Assembly (NCBI GenBank): GCA_025351145.1
Contig: JANXWM010000091.1
Location: forward strand, 1 to 9,277
Length of the DNA stretch: 9,277 nt
DNA from: Chitinophagaceae bacterium
GTDB lineage: Bacteria > Bacteroidota > Bacteroidia > Chitinophagales > Chitinophagaceae
Direction of reading: 5' to 3'
Positions 1 to 6,759 of the stretch are shown here, one piece after another; the first letter of the stretch is position 1; each line of letters opens with the position of its first letter. The position numbers and the translations under genes were made by a program. The notes under the pieces are model-generated. The model had not been told where the DNA came from. It made no database searches and saw only the letters and a list, made by a program, of their open reading frames with translations.

Positions 1-775
1 CGGTATTATTGAACCTTCTGCAATAACACATCTTATTACAGTAAGCTGCACAGGAATGAGTGCACCGGGTCTGGACCTTCAGCTTGCAGAAGTATTGGAC
101 CTCTCTCCTAACGTCTTCCGCACTTCAGTAAATTTTATGGGATGCTATGCAGCCATTCATGCTTTAAAGCTTGCTAAAATGATTTGCGATACAACACCCA
201 ATGCCAACGTTATTATTGCAGATACTGAATTATGTACCCTTCATTTTCAAAAAGAATATACGCAGGATAATGCAGCAAGCAGCCTCTTGTTTGCAGACGG
301 AAGTGCCGCGGTTCTTGTTTCTAACCAAATAAAAAAATCCGGGTCTGTTTCGTTAAAAGGTTTTTATTCTCAGGTAGCATTTCGGGGGAAAAAAGATATG
401 AGCTGGGAGCTTAGCAGTAAAGGATTTCTAATGAAGCTTAGCGGCTATATTCCCCAACTGATAGAAGAAGATATTGATACACTTGTTGCAGCATCGCTTG
501 CATATCACCGGATTGATAAAGAAGCTATCACTCACTGGTGCATACATCCCGGCGGTAAAAAAATATTACAGGTAATCGGTCAAAAACTTGCCCTGCAAAA
601 AGATGATCTGTGTTTCTCCAAAACTGTTTTGGCAAAGTATGGAAACATGTCATCGCCCACTATTTTATTTGTACTAAAAGATATGATGCAAAACATGCAA
701 AGCGGCGCAAATATTTTCGGTGTTGCATTTGGTCCCGGACTCACAATGGAAACATTTCTTGCATCAAAAGCATGA
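1..775 (+). CDS. Type III polyketide synthase (chalcone/stilbene synthase family), 5' end cut by window edge
   Basis: The reading frame is open from base 2, so the ATG at 56 is internal and the true start lies outside the window. 257 residues are visible; the family is usually 350-390 residues, so roughly 110 N-terminal residues are missing. All three catalytic residues of the thiolase-fold type III PKS are present: the nucleophile Cys in NFMGCYAA (codon 143-145), His in CIHPGGKKIL (545-547) and Asn in KYGNMSS (644-646). The C-terminal signature FGVAFGPGLT and the FADGSAAVLV segment also match. Such enzymes condense acyl-CoA starters with malonyl-CoA extenders, without acyl carrier protein, and cyclise the product to pyrones, resorcinols or phloroglucinols. 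Starter and chain length cannot be read from sequence by eye. The stop overlaps the methyltransferase start (ATGA), so the two are probably translationally coupled. The family call is firm; the product is unknown. Confidence 0.93.
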   Translation, partial: GIIEPSAITHLITVSCTGMSAPGLDLQLAEVLDLSPNVFRTSVNFMGCYAAIHALKLAKMICDTTPNANVIIADTELCTLHFQKEYTQDNAASSLLFADGSAAVLVSNQIKKSGSVSLKGFYSQVAFRGKKDMSWELSSKGFLMKLSGYIPQLIEEDIDTLVAASLAYHRIDKEAITHWCIHPGGKKILQVIGQKLALQKDDLCFSKTVLAKYGNMSSPTILFVLKDMMQNMQSGANIFGVAFGPGLTMETFLASKA

Positions 776-1467
776 ACCTTAAGCTACGTTCATACAAAAA
801 AGAATTATTAGATAACGATGATATTCCTTTTGAAGATATCAAAAGAAATATGCAGGAACTTAATTTCATTAATACCTGGCTTGGCGGTCATCAAATAACT
901 ATAAAAGGGTTACAGCAGCTTGCCGGTAATTTAAAAGAAATTTCTGTTTGTGAAATTGGTTGCGGTGGCGGCGATAACCTAACAGCTATTACAAAATGGT
1001 GCAACAAAAAAAATATTCAAATCAAATGTACAGGCATTGATATAAAAGAAGAATGCATCGAATTTGCAAAACAAAATATTTTTTTAAAGCCTTACACGGA
1101 ATGGATTGCAAGCGATTACAGCAAAGTACATTTCGAACATAAACCTGATGTCATTTTCTCAAGTTTGTTCTGTCACCATTTTACAGAAGAACAATTGGCG
1201 GCACAGTTGCAATGGATGAAAGAAAACTGCACTATTGGTTTTTTTATTAACGATCTGCAACGCAACACAATTGCCTATCATTCCATCAGCATGCTTACAA
1301 AAATTTTTTCTTCTTCGTACCTTGTAAAGAACGATGCACCTTTAAGTGTGGCCCGTGGTTTTCATAAAAATGAATGGCGAAAAATATTTTTCCATGCAGG
1401 CATAGAACAATTAAATATAAACTGGCAGTGGGCATTCAGGCATTTGATCATTTATAAAAAAACATAA
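772..1467 (+). CDS. Class I SAM-dependent methyltransferase coupled to the type III PKS
   Basis: 231 residues beginning MNLKLRSYKK. The frame is open further upstream (an ATG lies at 610), but that would overlap the PKS by over 160 bases. The ATG at 772 gives the classic 4-base ATGA overlap and a normal-length enzyme, so I chose it. Rossmann motif I is VCEIGCGGGDN (residues 59-69), the acidic residue at the end of strand 2 is Asp90 in TGIDIKEE, and the motif IV region is PDVIFSSLFCHHFTEEQL (about 125-142). The later segment INDLQRNTIAYHSI followed by DAPLSVARGF (residues 159-196) resembles methyltransferases that I associate with type III PKS loci. It probably O- or C-methylates the polyketide product or a derivative; the position is unknown. 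No membrane segment or signal peptide is seen, so it should be cytosolic. Confidence 0.88.
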   Translation: MNLKLRSYKKELLDNDDIPFEDIKRNMQELNFINTWLGGHQITIKGLQQLAGNLKEISVCEIGCGGGDNLTAITKWCNKKNIQIKCTGIDIKEECIEFAKQNIFLKPYTEWIASDYSKVHFEHKPDVIFSSLFCHHFTEEQLAAQLQWMKENCTIGFFINDLQRNTIAYHSISMLTKIFSSSYLVKNDAPLSVARGFHKNEWRKIFFHAGIEQLNINWQWAFRHLIIYKKT

Positions 1468-1485
1468 GCAGCCAATACATTTTAT

Positions 1486-1581
1486 GAGCCACACAGGAGT
1501 ATTACTATTAAGCTTTTCTTGCGTCGCACTCTTGTACGTTCTCTAATTTTATGGAGCTTTTACCTAAGCGTAGACCGAAGC
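1486..1581 (+). repeat. Dispersed intergenic repeat, copy 1 (plus orientation)
   Basis: The core TTGCGTCGCACTCTTGTAC starts at 1519 and continues with GTTC to 1541. The tail GAGCTTTTACCTAAGCG and then AGACCGAAGC reaches 1581. Leftwards, GAGCCACACAGG (1485-1496) matches the reverse complement of the GGCTCATAAAA flank of copy 4, so the element probably spans most of the spacer between methyltransferase and oxidoreductase. Bases 1505-1537 match copy 2 inverted, with 2 differences in 33. Confidence 0.85.
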
Positions 1582-1604
1582 AAATAATAATCTGCAAAAT
1601 TTAA

Positions 1605-2747
1605 ATGCAAAATTCGAATCAGCAATATCATGTAGCAATTATTGGCGGCGGTCTTGCAGGCTTAACGCTTTCTATACAATGCGCTGCTGCTGGTTTTAAA
1701 ACAATTCTTTTCGAAAAAGAACAATATCCATTTCATAAAGTATGTGGCGAATACATCAGCCTTGAAAGCTACCCATTCCTGCAAAAGCTCGGCTTACAGT
1801 TAGATGAATTCAATCTTCCCGTTATAAAAAAACTACAGTTATCTGATATAAAAGGAAAATTATATCAATTCAATCTTCCGCTTGGTGGTTTTGGTATCAG
1901 CCGTTATTCGCTCGACAATCATTTATATAAACTTGCACTTGCCAAAGGTGTAGAAGTATTAACAGAAACAAAAGTGCTTGATATCGGTTTCAATAACAAC
2001 TCATTCAATATTCAAACGAGCAAAGGTGATTTTACAAGTATCGTTGCAGCCGGTAGCTTTGGCAAACGCAGTAACATAGATGTAAAATGGAAACGAAATT
2101 TTGTTGTGCAGAAACCAGATAAGCTCAATAATTATATTGGTGTAAAATATCATATCCGCCTTCCTGCTGAAAAAGAAAATATTGCTTTGCATAATTTTCA
2201 CAATGGTTATTGCGGCATTTCAAATATAGAGGATGACAAATGCTGCCTTTGCTATTTAACAACGGCAGACAATCTTAAATTAAACAAAGGTTCTATTGAA
2301 AAAATGGAACAAAATATTCTGTGGCAAAACCCGGTGCTTAAAGAAATATTCACACAGTCAAAATTCCTCTACAAGGATCCGCTTGTTATTTCTCAGGTTA
2401 GTTTTACCAAAAAACAACAGATAGAAAATCACGTGCTCATGATTGGCGACGCCGCCGGACTTATTACACCCCTGTGCGGAAACGGCATGAGCATGGCCAT
2501 GCATGCAGGCAAACTGGCTTTTGAAAACATCGATCTTTTTTTGCAGCAGAAAATCACCCGTATACAAATGGAAGATAATTATACAAAACAATGGAAGCAG
2601 CACTTCAGCAAGCGTTTACTCATAGGGCGCACGGTACAAAGATTATTTGGCAACAATAGAACTACATCACTATTTCTCTCAACAATGTATAAACTTCCAT
2701 GGCTTTCAAAAAAAATAATCAGTGCTACACATGGTAAACCATTTTAA
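1605..2747 (+). CDS. FAD-dependent oxidoreductase (geranylgeranyl reductase / aromatic hydroxylase-like)
   Basis: 380 residues. The N-terminal FAD-binding Rossmann motif is AIIGGGLAGL (residues 11-20), with Glu37 ending strand 2 (ILFEKE) as the expected ribose contact. The segment HKVCGEYIS (44-52) is typical of the geranylgeranyl-reductase branch of the p-hydroxybenzoate hydroxylase superfamily. A second FAD motif is MIGDAAGLITPLCGNGMSMA (279-298). The middle motif AAGSFGKRS (148-156) occupies the place of the usual ADG.xS but lacks its Asp, a mild divergence. The C-terminus is basic and has no clear membrane helix. In this context the enzyme probably hydroxylates, oxidises or saturates the polyketide product made by the two upstream genes; this is inference from neighbourhood. 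It is separated from them by 137 bases holding repeat copy 1, so co-transcription is likely but not proven. The ATG at 1605 is supported because the FAD motif follows at the usual distance. Confidence 0.88.
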   Translation: MQNSNQQYHVAIIGGGLAGLTLSIQCAAAGFKTILFEKEQYPFHKVCGEYISLESYPFLQKLGLQLDEFNLPVIKKLQLSDIKGKLYQFNLPLGGFGISRYSLDNHLYKLALAKGVEVLTETKVLDIGFNNNSFNIQTSKGDFTSIVAAGSFGKRSNIDVKWKRNFVVQKPDKLNNYIGVKYHIRLPAEKENIALHNFHNGYCGISNIEDDKCCLCYLTTADNLKLNKGSIEKMEQNILWQNPVLKEIFTQSKFLYKDPLVISQVSFTKKQQIENHVLMIGDAAGLITPLCGNGMSMAMHAGKLAFENIDLFLQQKITRIQMEDNYTKQWKQHFSKRLLIGRTVQRLFGNNRTTSLFLSTMYKLPWLSKKIISATHGKPF

Positions 2748-2763
2748 AATATTGCGGTATTTC

Positions 2764-2827
2764 CGGCTGTTAAAAGCTCAGTCAAATTCCTGCAGTACAA
2801 GTGTGCGACGCAACAAAAGCTTAATAG
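2764..2827 (-). repeat. Dispersed intergenic repeat, copy 2 (minus orientation)
   Basis: The core appears as GTACAAGTGTGCGACGCAA at 2795-2813, the reverse complement of the family core with one change (CACACTTG for CACTCTTG). The tail on the other side is CGGCTGTTAAAAGCTCA (2764-2780), the GGCTGTT type shared by copies 4 and 6. The flank AAAAGCTTAATAG (2815-2827) is shared specifically with copy 1 on the other side of the oxidoreductase gene. Confidence 0.83.
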
Positions 2828-2966
2828 ATATTCAGAATTATGGCAAATAAAATTCTCTTCATTAAATCTAAAACTGTCAACAGATTTACAATTTTATAGA
2901 ACAATATCTTTTATGTTTGTCATTATGTAGTTGGCACACTTTATTTTGCAACATTAATTTTATACA

Positions 2967-4028
2967 TTGAATTTTATCAGGCGCATTGCATATCATCCGT
3001 TTGTTATAAAACTTACGCATTGGGAGTATTGGTCGTTTAATATCGTGTACGGACCCATTTATTTATACTTCATCTGGCTGGGTGTTAAAACACGCTCGTT
3101 CTTTTTTATGAATGCCGCCAACCCATCCATAACCAACGGTGGTTTTTTAATGGAATCAAAAAACGAGATCTATAACCTTATTCCAAAACAGTATTATCCG
3201 CACACCGTTTTTTTACAAAAAGGAACGCCCTTACAGCAGGCATTACAACAAATGAATAAAGCCGGATTACAATACCCTTTTATTGCAAAGCCTGATATTG
3301 GCGGCCGTGGACGTATGGTTAGTAAAATAAAAAATGAAACTGAGTTAAATGACTATATCAACTTAGTAAAAGAAAATTTTTTATTGCAGGAAATGGTGCA
3401 ATGGGAACAGGAAGTGGGCATTTTTTATTACCGTTTTCCAGATGAAAAATACGGACATATTTCAGGCATTGTTGCAAAAGAATTTTTAACTGTAGAAGGT
3501 GATGGAAAGCATACAATGCTTGAATTGCTGATGCAGGAAAAACGTTTCGTTCTTCAAATACCTGAACTAAAAAAAGTATATGGAAACCAATTGCAGAAGG
3601 TGCTGCAGCCAAATCAAAAAGAACTGCTGGTGCCGTATGGCAACCATGCACGTGGTTCAAAATTTATTGATGCAAGCCACGAAATAAATGATGATCTTAC
3701 AAAAAGTATAGATGAAGTTTGCCAGCAAATACACGGGTTTTATTTTGGGAGAATGGATGTAAAATTTAATACATGGGAAGAGCTAAAACAAGGCAAAAAT
3801 TTTTCTATCATCGAACTCAATGGTTCAGGAAGCGAGCCCACACATATTTACGATCCCAGGCATTCTTTGTTCTTTGCATGGAAAGAAATTATCCGTCACT
3901 GGAAGTTGTTGCAGCGCATCAGTTCACTCAATCATAAGCTTAATAAAATTTCATACATGAGTTTTAGAGAAGGTATGCAAATGTTGAAAGCCGATACAGA
4001 ACATTTGAAAAAAACAGCAGAGGAATAA
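2967..4028 (+). CDS. ATP-grasp family ligase-like protein with hydrophobic N-terminus (often labelled D-alanine--D-alanine ligase-like)
   Basis: 353 residues from a TTG start. An in-frame TAA at 2955-2957 lies four codons upstream, and the next Met (residue 48) would delete a conserved-looking N-terminus, so TTG 2967 is the only sensible start. Residues 20-41 (around FNIVYGPIYLYFIWLGV) are hydrophobic and may contact the membrane; RSFFFMNAANPSITNGGF (43-60) follows and resembles the N-terminal signature of a family I know from Bacteroidota and Proteobacteria. ATP-grasp features are PFIAKPDIGGRGRMV (104-118), QEMVQWEQEVGIFYYR (141-156), GRMDVKF (261-267) and the metal-binding IELNGSGSEPTHIYDP (282-297). 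ATP-grasp enzymes join a carboxylate to an amine or thiol through an acyl-phosphate. The substrate is unknown: it is not a standard Ddl, which lacks this N-terminus. Repeats lie on both sides, so it is probably its own transcription unit. Confidence 0.8.
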   Translation: MNFIRRIAYHPFVIKLTHWEYWSFNIVYGPIYLYFIWLGVKTRSFFFMNAANPSITNGGFLMESKNEIYNLIPKQYYPHTVFLQKGTPLQQALQQMNKAGLQYPFIAKPDIGGRGRMVSKIKNETELNDYINLVKENFLLQEMVQWEQEVGIFYYRFPDEKYGHISGIVAKEFLTVEGDGKHTMLELLMQEKRFVLQIPELKKVYGNQLQKVLQPNQKELLVPYGNHARGSKFIDASHEINDDLTKSIDEVCQQIHGFYFGRMDVKFNTWEELKQGKNFSIIELNGSGSEPTHIYDPRHSLFFAWKEIIRHWKLLQRISSLNHKLNKISYMSFREGMQMLKADTEHLKKTAEE

Positions 4029-4054
4029 TGATCCCATCACAAGAATATAAATGA

Positions 4055-4120
4055 AGCATCCGTTGCGTCGCACTCTTGTACGTTCGGTAATTCTATTCTG
4101 CAAAGCGAAGAACGAAGCGG
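4055..4120 (+). repeat. Dispersed intergenic repeat, copy 3 (plus orientation)
   Basis: The core TTGCGTCGCACTCTTGTAC begins at 4063 and with the following GTTC (to 4085) is identical to copy 1 over 23 bases. The tail CAAAGCGAAGAACGAAGCGG (4101-4120) is a diverged form of the AAGCGTAGAxCGAAGC tail of copies 1 and 5. It lies between the ATP-grasp gene and the propeller gene. Confidence 0.85.
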
Positions 4121-4196
4121 TGAATTTTAAATGTTGTCAAAAGCAAATCATCAAAATAATTATGCTTACTTTTCAATTTATTAACTATAAAATTCT

Positions 4197-5222
4197 ATGT
4201 ACTCCATAAAAAAATATTTACTGTTAACCTGCGCCATTATTGCATTGCAGGCCAGGGCACAGCAAACAAAGATCAATATACTCGACTCCGGCAGAAAAAC
4301 TTCTATACGTGGTTTAAGTGTAGTAGACAATAATATTATTTGGGCAAGTGGCAGCAATGGCACAGTTGCAAGATCCATTGATGGCGGTAAAACTTTTGAA
4401 TGGCTTACTGTAAGTGGCTACGAAAAAAGAGACTTCCGCGATATAGAAGCATTTGATGCAAACACAGCTATCATAATGGGCGTAGCTGAACCTGCTATCA
4501 TTTTAAAAACAAAAGATGCGGGCCAGCATTGGTACAAAGTTTTTGAAGACAGCACCAAGGGAATGTTTTTAGATGCAATGGATTTTATGGATGACGGTAC
4601 AGGCGTTGTAATAGGGGATCCTATTAATGGAAAATTATTTAAGGCATTTGCAGCTAATAATGGTGAATTTTGGGCTGTTCTTCAAATGTTCGATACATCT
4701 TTTAATCTTTATGAAGGAGAAGCCTTTTTTGCGTCAAGCGGTACAAATATTGGCTTTACACATAATAAAGATTACCCCATTCTTTTTATAACAGGCGGAA
4801 CTAAATCAAGATTATTTTACAGAGAAAAATTTTATGACCTTAATATCATACAAGGCAAAGAGTCAACCGGCGCAAATTCTGTCGCCATTGATAACTCAGG
4901 AAAAAATGCGGTAATTGTTGGTGGCGATTTTAAAGCTGACACTTCATCATTAATGAACTGTGTATTATTTAAAATGAAAAGCAAGCCCGAATTCATTTCT
5001 CCCCAAACCCCACCCCATGGCTACCGCAGTTGCGTTGAATATATTACCAAAGATTAACTCATCACCTGTGGCACAAGCGGTGTTGACATAAGCAACGACG
5101 GCGGTATGAATTGGCAATTAATTTCCACACAAAGCTTTCATGTTTGCCAGAAAGCGAAGAAAGGAGATGCCGTTTTTTTAGCTGGTGCAAATGGCAAAAT
5201 TGCAAAGCTGGAATACCATTGA
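4197..5222 (+). pseudogene. Secreted Asp-box / YCF48-like beta-propeller protein interrupted by an in-frame stop
   Basis: The open frame runs 4197-5057 (286 residues) and ends in TAA. The same frame continues directly for 54 more codons to TGA at 5220-5222. That extension, beginning LITCGTSGVD, is clearly part of the same protein: it contains the Asp-box SNDGGMNW (positions 299-306 of the read-through) and ends with a propeller-like strand, AVFLAGANGKIAKL. Earlier Asp-boxes are SIDGGKTF (60-67) and TKDAGQHW (105-112). Residues 1-21 form a signal peptide (basic YSIKK, hydrophobic core, ARA before QQ), so the product is exported. Intact homologues would be about 341 residues; such Bacteroidota proteins are often labelled oxidoreductase or photosystem II stability factor-like by fold, without proven function. 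Either the gene is a recent pseudogene, a truncated protein is made, or the stop is a sequencing error. No frameshift is needed to restore the frame. Repeat copies 3 and 4 flank it in inverted orientation. Confidence 0.8.
5055..5057 (+). other. Premature in-frame TAA stop in the propeller gene
   Basis: The codon reads TAA between EYITKD and LITCGTSGVD. A single-base change from AAA, CAA or GAA would explain it. Downstream codons 5058-5219 remain open, with coherent Asp-box coding content, so the lesion looks recent or artefactual. Confidence 0.8.
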
Positions 5223-5229
5223 CAGTAAG

Positions 5230-5320
5230 CGGCTGTTGAAAGCTCATTCATAACCGGAACGTACAAGTGTGCGACGCAAGGAACGATCATAAAAGAACCC
5301 AATGCCCGGCTCATAAAAAA
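5230..5320 (-). repeat. Dispersed intergenic repeat, copy 4 (minus orientation)
   Basis: The core is at 5261-5279 as GTACAAGTGTGCGACGCAA, preceded by GAAC (5257-5260). The tail is CGGCTGTTGAAAGCTCATTC (5230-5249), the type shared by copies 2 and 6. On the other side, GGAACGATC (5280-5288) matches the flank of copy 5, and ATGCCCGGCTCATAAAA (5302-5318) matches flanks of copies 1, 5 and 6. This suggests a full element of about 90-100 bases. It begins 8 bases after the read-through stop of the propeller gene. Confidence 0.85.
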
Positions 5321-5382
5321 CCAAAATAATTTTATTGCAAAAATCAAATGGAATACTACCTTAACGTACCAAAATTATTTTT

Positions 5383-6573
5383 ATGAATGTACCCTTAACA
5401 CAACGCCAGAGGATTCTTTCTATTGATATACTCCGCGGCGCGATAATGCTGATTATGGCGCTTGATCATGTAAGGGATTTCTTTCACATTCATGCATGGG
5501 ACGATTCGCCTACCAACCTGCTTACTACAACTCCGTTACTTTTCTTTACGCGCTGGATCACACACTTTTGTGCGCCGGTTTTTGTTTTTTTATCGGGCAT
5601 ATCTGCATTTCTTGCAGGGCAGAAAAGAACAAAAAAAGAACAGAGTATTTTTCTTATAAAACGTGGTTTGTGGCTGGTATTGGTTGAACTGGTAGTTATG
5701 GCATTGATTCTTACTTTTAACCCGCTTTATAACCTGTTTGTATTGCAGGTAATTTGGGCCATTGGTTGCAGTATGATTATTTTGAGTTTGCTGGCAAGAA
5801 CATCAATGACTGTAATTATACTAACAGGGTGTGTTTTATTTTTTGGACATAATATACTTGACTATGTTACTTTACCTAAAGAGGGTGTAGCAAGTGTATT
5901 GTGGACCGTATTTTTTACCACCCCGCAGCATTTCTTTAATATAGCTGAGAACAGGAAGATTTTCGATGTTTACGCAATACTGCCATGGACCGGCGCAATG
6001 CTGCTGGGCTATGCATTTGGCACTTATTACCGTTCTTCAATTGACGCTGGTTTTAGGAAAAAAGTTTTACTGAGTTCGGGGATATTTCTGGTGGCATCAT
6101 TTATTGTTTTGCGGTATATTAATTTGTACGGCGACCCCTCGCATTGGAGCCAGCAAAAAGATGGCGTATACACTTTTCTTTCTTTTTTAAATACTACAAA
6201 ATATCCGCCTTCGCTGTTGTATTTTTCAATGACGATCGGGCCGGCATTGATACTGCTTGCGTTTATTGAGCAGGTGCAAAACAAGTTTAGTAATATGCTA
6301 ATGGTTTATGGCCGTGTACCGTTCTTTTATTACATATTGCATTTCTTTCTGATACATGTAATTTGTGTGATCTTCTTCTATGCAACCGGGCATGGCTCCA
6401 AAGATATTGTTGACCCCAACAGCCCCTTCTTTTTCAGGCCGGTGCATTTTGGTTATGACCTTGGTATGGTTTATTTGATATGGCTCTTTGTAATAACTGT
6501 TTTATACTGGCCATGCAAATGGTTTAATAAATATAAAGCCACGCATACGCAATGGTGGCTGAGTTATGTTTAA
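5383..6573 (+). CDS. Multi-pass membrane protein, DUF1624 / heparan-alpha-glucosaminide N-acetyltransferase-like
   Basis: 396 residues, strongly hydrophobic, with roughly nine or ten predicted membrane segments (for example about 51-77, 92-112, 116-137, 142-158, 228-244, 279-296, 314-334 and 360-378). The N-terminal signature is ILSIDILRGAIMLIMALDHVRDFF (residues 11-34); its LRG and DHxRDFF elements mark the DUF1624/HGSNAT-type acyltransferase group. Later family-like segments are NTTKYPPSLLYFSMTIGPAL (270-289) and GRVPFFYYILHFFLIH (310-325). The human relative moves acetyl groups from cytosolic acetyl-CoA across the membrane to a terminal glucosamine. The bacterial substrate is unknown, and an envelope glycan is a reasonable guess. 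The ATG at 5383 gives the short cytosolic N-terminus before the signature. It appears to be a single-gene unit: repeat copy 4 lies upstream and a convergent terminator-like region downstream. Base composition is more GC-rich than in the left-hand genes. Confidence 0.85.
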   Translation: MNVPLTQRQRILSIDILRGAIMLIMALDHVRDFFHIHAWDDSPTNLLTTTPLLFFTRWITHFCAPVFVFLSGISAFLAGQKRTKKEQSIFLIKRGLWLVLVELVVMALILTFNPLYNLFVLQVIWAIGCSMIILSLLARTSMTVIILTGCVLFFGHNILDYVTLPKEGVASVLWTVFFTTPQHFFNIAENRKIFDVYAILPWTGAMLLGYAFGTYYRSSIDAGFRKKVLLSSGIFLVASFIVLRYINLYGDPSHWSQQKDGVYTFLSFLNTTKYPPSLLYFSMTIGPALILLAFIEQVQNKFSNMLMVYGRVPFFYYILHFFLIHVICVIFFYATGHGSKDIVDPNSPFFFRPVHFGYDLGMVYLIWLFVITVLYWPCKWFNKYKATHTQWWLSYV

Positions 6574-6596
6574 CCCCCTATCCCCCTAAAGGGGGA
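6574..6596. repeat. Palindromic CCCCTAAAGGGG element directly after the DUF1624 stop
   Basis: CCCCCTA is followed by TCCCCCTAAAGGGGGA (6581-6596), a 6-base-pair stem around TAAA. Bases 6583-6596 are an exact reverse complement of 6734-6747, so the same element is present in the opposite orientation near the cystathionine beta-synthase end. There is no T-run after it on the plus strand, so alone it is a weak intrinsic terminator. Confidence 0.75.
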
Positions 6597-6699
6597 ACAA
6601 GAAAAACACAAGAATGCGACAAACAATACAACAACATAGCCCGGCACAAAAAAAGTCCACATAAAATTGTGAACTAAAAATTTATTTACTGGTATAATA

Positions 6700-6757
6700 G
6701 TCCCCTTTAGGGGCGGAGGGGTTTTTGCAACAGTCCCCCTTTAGGGGCGGAGGGACT
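6700..6757. terminator. Tandem CCCCTTTAGGGG hairpins in the convergent spacer, probable bidirectional transcription end
   Basis: A 19-base direct repeat, CCCCTTTAGGGGCGGAGGG, occurs at 6702-6720 and 6736-6754 (period 34). On the plus strand the first copy can form CCCC/GGGG hairpins and is followed by GTTTTTG (6721-6727), a reasonable intrinsic terminator for the DUF1624 gene. The second copy is framed by AGTCCC (6732-6737) and GGGACT (6752-6757), a longer stem that starts 3 bases beyond the stop of the minus-strand cystathionine beta-synthase gene. Similar G/C palindromes are common between genes in Bacteroidota; the terminator function is inferred from position and structure. Confidence 0.6.
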
Positions 6758-6759
6758 TT

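Noticed and set aside
610..771. Longer methyltransferase start at ATG 610, giving a 285-residue product
   Set aside because: It would overlap the PKS by over 160 bases, and the added residues are a frame-shifted shadow of the PKS C-terminus (rich in Cys, Lys and Arg, with no domain). ATG 772 gives a normal ATGA overlap.
2916..2948. Possible promoter for the ATP-grasp gene: TTTG (2916-2919) and TATTTTG (2942-2948)
   Set aside because: The downstream element is one base short of TAnnTTTG and the region is very A/T-rich, so chance matches are expected. Kept only as a weak possibility.
3358..3660. Minus-strand 100-codon open frame within the ATP-grasp gene
   Set aside because: It lies wholly opposite the conserved ATP-grasp core, has no recognisable domain, and looks like a shadow of the real gene.
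2967..4028. Naming the ATP-grasp gene ddl
   Set aside because: The hydrophobic N-terminal segment and overall motif spacing are not those of standard D-Ala-D-Ala ligase; only the ATP-grasp fold is supported.
5062..5347. Two overlapping minus-strand open frames at the end of the propeller gene and over repeat copy 4
   Set aside because: They are antisense to coherent Asp-box coding sequence and run into the repeat. They overlap each other and show no domain.
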